Shown here piece by piece: positions 58,601 through 64,000 of a stretch of DNA of 64,000 nt. Below the pieces are notes generated by a model that saw nothing but the letters and a program-made list of their open reading frames with translations, made no database searches and was not told where the DNA came from. Within the stretch, counting starts at the first letter, position 1. Each line of letters starts with the position of its first letter. Both the position numbers and the translations under genes were made by a program. The stretch comes from Nematostella vectensis (lineage: Eukaryota > Cnidaria > Anthozoa > Actiniaria > Edwardsiidae). The DNA lies in the NCBI RefSeq assembly GCF_932526225.1, contig NC_064036.1, positions 868,001 through 932,000 of the forward strand, written 5' to 3'.

Positions 58601-61600
58601 AGCTAGGGGTTGACACAGTCCCATGGCATACACTAGCTAGGGGTTGACACAGTCCCATGGCATACACTAGCTAGGGGTTGACACAGTCCCATGGCATACA
58701 CTAGCTAGGGGTTGACGCAGTCCCATGGCATACACTAGCTAGGGGTTGACACAGTCCCATGGCATACACTAGCTAGGGGTTGACACAGTCCCATGGCATA
58801 CACTAGCTAGGGGTTGACACAGTCCCATGGCATACACTAGCTAGGGGTTGATGCAGTCCCATGGCATACACTAGCAAGGGTTCATGGCATACCCTAGCTA
58901 GGGGTTGACACAGTCCCATGGCATACACTAGCTAGGGGTTGACACAGTCCCATGGCATACGCTAGCTAGGGGTTCATGGCATACACTAGCTAGGGGTTCA
59001 TGGCATACACTAGCTAGGGGTTCATGGCATACGCTAGCTAGGGGTTCATGGCATACACTAGCTAGGGGTTCATGGCATACACTAGCTAGGCGTTCATGGC
59101 ATACACTAGCTAGGGGTTCATGGCATACCCTAGCTAGGGGTTGACACAGTCCCATGGCATACCCTAACTAGGGGTTGACGCAGTCCCATGGCATACACTA
59201 GCAAGGGTTCATGGCATACCCTAGCTAGGGGTTGACACAGTCCCATGGCATACACTAGCTAGGGGTTGACACAGTCCCATGGCATACACTAGCTAGGGGT
59301 TGACACAGTCCCATGGCATACACTAGCAAGGGTTCATGGCATACCCTAGCTAGGGGTTGACACAGTCCCATGGCATACACTAGCTAGGGGTTGACACAGT
59401 CCCATGGCATACGCTAGCTAGGGGTTCATGGCATACCCTAGCTAGGGGTTGACACAGTCCCATGGCATACCCTAGCTAGGTGTTGACACAGTCCCATGGC
59501 ATACACTAGCTAGGGGTTCATGGCATACACTAGCTAGGGGTTGACACAGTCCCATGACATACCATAGCTAGGGGTTGACACAGTCCCATGGCATACACTA
59601 GCTAGGGGTTGACGCAGTCCCATGACATACACTAGCTAGGGGTTGACACAGTCCCATGGCATACCATAGCTAGGGGTTGACATAGTCCCATGGCATACAC
59701 TAGCTAGGGGTTGACACAGTCCCATGGCATACACTAGCTAGGGGTTGACACAGTCCCATGACATACACTAGCTAGGGGTTCATGGCATACACTAGCTAGG
59801 GGTTGACACAGTCCCATGGCATACCCTAGCTAGGGATTGATGCAGTCCCATGGCATACACTAGCTAGGGGTTGACACAGTCCCATGGCATACACTAGCTA
59901 GGGTTGACACAGTCCCATGGCATACACTAGCTAGGGGTTGACGCAGTCCCATGACATACACTAGCTAGGGGTTGACGCAGTCCCATGGCATACACTAGCA
60001 AGGGGTTCATGGCATACCCTAGCTAGGGGTTGACACAGTCCCATGGCATGTCCACAGTCCCATGGTTCATGGCATACACTAGCTAGGGGTTCATGGCATA
60101 CCCTAGCTAGGGGTTCATGGCATACACTAGCTAGGGGTTCATGGCATACCCTAGCTAGGGGTTCATGGCATACCCTAGCTAGGGGTTCATGGCATACCCT
60201 AGCTAGGGGTTCATGGCATACCCTAGCTAGGGGTTCATGGCATACACTAGCTAGGGGTTGACACAGTCCCATGGCATACACTAGCAAGGGGTTGACACAG
60301 TCCCATGGCATACACTAGCTAGGGGTTCATGGCATACCCTAGCTAGGGGTTCATGGCATACCCTAGCTAGGGGTTGACACAGTCCCATGGCATACCCTAG
60401 CTAGGGGTTGACACAGTCCCATGACATACACTAGCTAGGGGTTGACACAGTCCCATGGCATACGCTAGCTAGGGGTTGACGCAGTCCCATTGCATTCACT
60501 AGCTAGGGGTTCATGGCATACCCTAGCTAGGAGTTCATGGCATACACTAGCTAGGGGTTGACACAGTCCCATGGCATACACTAGCTAGGGGTTGACACAG
60601 TCCCATGGCATACACTAGCTAGGGGTTGACACAGTCCCATGGCATACACTAGCTAGGGGTTGACACAGTCCCATGGCATACACTAGCTAGGGGTTGACAC
60701 AGTCCCATGGCATACACTAGCTGGGGGTTGACGCAGTCCCATGGCATACACTAGCTAGGGGTTGACACAGTCCCATGGCATACACTAGCTAGGGGTTGAC
60801 ACAGTCCCATGGCATACACTAGCTAGGGGTTGACACAGTCCCATGGCATACACTAGCTAGGGGTTGACACAGTCCCATGGCATACACTAGCTAGGGGTTG
60901 ACACAGTCCCATGGCATACACTAGCTAGGGGTTGACACAGTCCCATGGCATACACTAGCTAGGGGTTGATGCAGTCCCATGGCATACACTAGCAAGGGTT
61001 CATGGCATACCCTAGCTAGGGGTTGACACAGTCCCATGGCATACACTAGCTAGGGGTTGACACAGTCCCATGGCATACGCTAGCTAGGGGTTCATGGCAT
61101 ACACTAGCTAGGGGTTCATGGCATACACTAGCTAGGGGTTCATGGCATACGCTAGCTAGGGGTTCATGGCATACACTAGCTAGGGGTTCATGGCATACAC
61201 TAGCTAGGGGTTCATGGCATACACTAGCTAGGGGTTCATGGCATACCCTAGCTAGGGGTTGACACAGTCCCATGGCATACCCTAACTAGGGGTTGACGCA
61301 GTCCCATGGCATACACTAGCAAGGGTTCATGGCATACCCTAGCTAGGGGTTGACACAGTCCCATGGCATACACTAGCTAGGGGTTGACACAGTCCCATGG
61401 CATACACTAGCTAGGGGTTGACACAGTCCCATGGCATACACTAGCAAGGGTTCATGGCATACCCTAGCTAGGGGTTGACACAGTCCCATGGCATACACTA
61501 GCTAGGGGTTGACACAGTCCCATGGCATACGCTAGCTAGGGGTTCATGGCATACCCTAGCTAGGGGTTGACACAGTCCCATGGCATACCCTAGCTAGGTG

Positions 61601-63793
61601 TTGACACAGTCCCATGGCATACACTAGCTAGGGGTTCATGGCATACACTAGCTAGGGGTTGACACAGTCCCATGGCATACACTAGCTAGGGGTTGACACA
61701 GTCCCATGGCATACACTAGCTAGGGGTTGACACAGTCCCATGGCATACACTAGCTAGGGGTTGACACAGTCCCATGGCATACACTAGCCAGGGGTGGACA
61801 CAGGGCCACCTATTTCTAACCATTTTTCCAAAACTGTCCCCTTTTGCATTGCCTCCTATCAGTATAAGGGGTGGGGTTTCAAGGGTTTTAATTGGGTTGC
61901 CTTGAGGTTTTTTGGAAGTAGATAATTTTTAGCCACTTTTTACCCATGTTGGCTGCTGAAAAATAATGGTTACCTTTGTAAATTGTCATATGGATAATGA
62001 TGCTTTAACATTTACTAGCAAATATTTCGATTTTGAATGAACCTCTCAGAAATCAAGTATCCAGGCTGCTCCTACAAGCCCTCTCAGCAAATCCTAGTCA
62101 TGAGCCTAAAGGGTACCTACTTACAGTATTCTACTAAAAGACTTTTATTTCCTGTGTTTCATTTTCAAAAATCAGATAACTGAAGAACAGCTGGCACCAG
62201 AACCAGATGTTGGATTAGCAGGGGTAAGATGGTGGGTTAGCAGGGGTAAAATGGTGGGTTAGCAGGGGTAAGATGCTGGGTTAGCAGGGGTAAGATGCTG
62301 GGTTAGCAGGGGTAAGATGGTGGGTTAGCAGGGGTAAGATGGTGGGTTAGCAGGGGTAACATGTTGGGTTAGCAGTGGTAAGATGGTTGGTTAGCAGGGG
62401 TAAGATGGTTGGTTAGCAGGGGTAAGATGTTGGGTTAGCAGGGGTAAAATGGTGGGTTATCAGGGGTAAGATGGTGGGTTAGCAGGGGTAACATGTTGGG
62501 TTAGCAGGGGTAAGATGTTGGGTTAGCAGGGGTAAGATGTTGGGTTAGCAGGGGTAAGATGTTGGGTTAGCAGGGGTAAGATGTTGGGTTAGCAGGGGTA
62601 AGATGTTGGCTTAGAAGGGGTAACATGGTGGATTAGCAGGGGTAAAATGTTGGGTTAGCAGGGGTAAGATGTTGGGTTAGCAGGGGTAAGATGTTGGGTT
62701 AGCAGGGGTAAGATGTTGGGTTAGCAGGGGTAAGATGTTGGGTTAGCAGGGGTAACATGTTGGGTTAGCAGGGGTAACATGTTGGGTTAGCAGGGGTAAC
62801 ATGTTGGGTTAGCAGGGGTAAGATGTTGGGTTAGCAGGGGTAAGATGTTGGGTTAGCAGGGGTAAGATGTTGGGTTAGCAGGGGTAAGATGTTGGGTTAG
62901 CAGGGGTAAGATGTTGGGTTAGCAGGGGTAAGATGTTGGCTTAGAAGGGGTAACATGGTGGATTAGCAGGGGTAAGATGTTGGGTAAGATGGGGCTGTTC
63001 CTCCCTTGTCCGTCCTATGAATTATACAGTACAGGAATTAGGGTAGTTGCTCCCACCCTTTTGACCATCTGCCCTGAAGAAGTCGCAAAGACAAGTGTCT
63101 ACCAGATATTAGACTTTACGAAATTTACATGATCCTAAAAAGACCATTTTGATATCTGGTCCCTGTTTATACCCATTGCATTTCATACAGTAATCATCCT
63201 CTAACAATTGTATTTGGCAGGTCATCACTGTAGCTCTTAGATGTCCAAGCGGAAATACCAAGAAAAGAAGGTTTACAACAAGCTCAAAAATTCAGGTATG
63301 CACAACCTTGCTACATATTTTATTATCTGGTGGTGGTGGTGATAGGATAGGTTGGGGGGGGGGGCATCCACATGTTAGCGCATAGGAAAGTTTTTGATAA
63401 AAAAAAATGCTGTTTTTAACACAAGTCCCTATTTAGGGTGGGGTGTTTTCACTTGTTCCTCTTGTTTGATCAACCTTTGACAAGTGTTTCAATCAGGAAC
63501 TATTTTATAAAACAATGGCAACCAGTGCCTGTGTGCATTCCAACAAAAGTGTCAAGATTACTGTGCTCTTACACAAAAAGATGTGCATTTCTTTTTAAAT
63601 TATTTATTATTGAAGGTGATCCTCTGTTTTCCAGGACCTATATCAGTATGCAGAGTTTCTTGGCTATTCCTCATCTCAGTACGTCATCATGTCCACATAC
63701 CCAAGGAAGCCTTTAAATAACCAATCAGTAACATTTGCAGAAGCCTCCCTTACGCAGGATGTTGTCTTAGTCATTGATGAAATTGATGAGTAA
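52624..63793 (+). CDS. UBXN8: UBX-domain membrane protein, UBXN8-like (295 aa, 7 exons)
   Basis: Exons: 52624-52849, 54352-54425, 55671-55781, 56207-56401, 62176-62223, 63221-63295, 63635-63793. Total 888 nt, all GT-AG, all phases agree. Residues about 10-60 are strongly hydrophobic (DWIILGVVGAIIGGLFW, then TILLWVLISFGFLTLLLHAL), giving one hairpin or two membrane segments. A charged helix follows (KEELKREREMLLKEKQRLF; EEVLNPRREARLQKREAEL), then an acidic linker, then a C-terminal UBX fold. VITVALRCPSGN, TYPRKPL (in place of the usual FPR loop) and VVLVIDEIDE match the layout of vertebrate UBXN8. That family sits in the ER membrane and recruits p97/VCP in ER-associated degradation. An in-frame ATG at 52516 would add 36 mostly hydrophobic residues. 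Introns 4 and 5 are mostly minisatellite; introns 2 and 3 carry... short inverted-repeat elements (54581-54710, 55257-55340 and 55355-55446 lie between exons 2 and 3). ATTAAA at 63826-63831 may serve as the poly(A) signal. Confidence 0.85.
53205..53229. repeat. Poly-G tract in UBX gene intron 1
   Basis: Run of about 21 G, similar to the run at 51597-51618. Confidence 0.9.
54581..54710. mobile_element. MITE-like hairpin in UBX gene intron 2
   Basis: GTAGTAA...CTAAGTTGCAACTTTG on the left is matched inverted by CAAAGTTGCAACTTAG...GACTAC on the right, giving a fold of about 60 bp per arm. Confidence 0.75.
55257..55340. mobile_element. Small inverted-repeat element
   Basis: TTACCCTGGGTA and GGCTCTGAG on the left, CTCTGAGCC and TACCCAGGGTAA on the right. 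Confidence 0.7.
55355..55446. mobile_element. Small inverted-repeat element
   Basis: GTTAGATAATG and GTGTTCTATGG on the left are inverted on the right as CCATAGAACAC and TTTATCTAAC. It lies 14 bases after the preceding element. Confidence 0.7.
56407..61800. repeat. 34/24-bp minisatellite filling UBX gene intron 4
   Basis: About 170 units of two types: 34 bp (GCATACACTAGCTAGGGGTT plus GACACAGTCCCATG) and a 24-bp form lacking GACACAGTCC. The array starts about 6 nt after the donor of exon 56207-56401. A higher-order repeat of about 2.13 kb is visible: markers at 57551 and 57921 recur at 59679 and 60049. Confidence 0.95.
62213..62995. repeat. 22-bp minisatellite built from a splice donor (UBX gene)
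   Basis: About 35 copies. Each is TTAGCAGGG followed by GTAAGATG and TTGGG. The first copy is the real end of exon 62176-62223 and its 5' splice site. Confidence 0.97.
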
Positions 63794-64000
63794 ATAATGA
63801 TCAATCATATATTATTACAAGGATTATTAAAATCATGAGCTCAATTTTAACTCATTAGCTTGTAGTATTTACCCCCAGGGCGCTGTAGAACCATGTCGCT
63901 TCACATAGCCGAGCCCAATTGATAACTATGCTTTTTATGCTAGAATAATAATTAATGACTGTAATAGATTATATTTTGGCTCAGATATTTAAAGCTTTTC

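Noticed and set aside
57833..61273. Repeated His/Glu/Pro/Leu frames suggesting a repeat protein
   Set aside because: Tandem 24-bp units in intron 4 of the UBX gene; boundaries and phases of the flanking exons exclude them.

Overview
The window reads as a metazoan nuclear locus: spliced genes with GT-AG introns, many transposon remnants and an extreme load of intronic minisatellites. The gene content (LOXHD1-type PLAT domains, F5/8C discoidin domain, START domains, a UBXN8-like UBX protein) and the retrozyme-like hammerhead repeats suggest a cnidarian, possibly an anthozoan such as a sea anemone. That assignment is inference. No whole gene sits in a single ORF; I rebuilt genes by joining exons whose splice sites and phases agree.

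Layout. 1-6.1 kb: non-coding, two short minisatellites, a TIR element carrying three hammerhead-ribozyme units, and a few unexplained possible exons. 6.3-17.4 kb (minus): gene A, 578 aa, F5/8C - charged repeat - START. 18.0-20.2 kb: non-LTR reverse-transcriptase pseudogene, an 84-bp tandem repeat and a MITE. 21.1-38.1 kb (minus): gene B, 1393 aa, a tandem paralogue of A with three extra PLAT domains and a 468-codon coiled-coil exon: PLAT x3 - F5/8C - coiled coil - START. 38.1-43.4 kb: intergenic with duplications and small MITEs. 43.4-49.8 kb (minus): gene C, a simple START protein (273 aa) with the same START exon structure as A and B. 50-52.5 kb: intergenic. 52.6-63.8 kb (plus): a UBXN8-like gene, 7 exons, 295 aa.

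How they fit together. A, B and C are a family of START-domain genes on one strand. C looks like the simple form; A and B have gained an F5/8C half and a charged linker, and B also has PLAT domains. PLAT, F5/8C and START domains can each bind lipids or membranes, so the A/B proteins may be multivalent lipid-binding scaffolds; this is inference. The UBX gene is functionally separate (ER-associated p97/VCP adaptor by homology).

The most striking feature is that minisatellites in these genes are not randomly placed. At least five arrays are made of tandem copies of an exon-intron junction: each unit repeats the last exon bases plus the GT donor, or in one case the acceptor AG plus the first exon bases. 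Several others begin a few bases from a splice site. Genes A and B expanded different arrays of the same intron. A second notable item is the dimeric retrozyme-like element at 2.3-3.0 kb.
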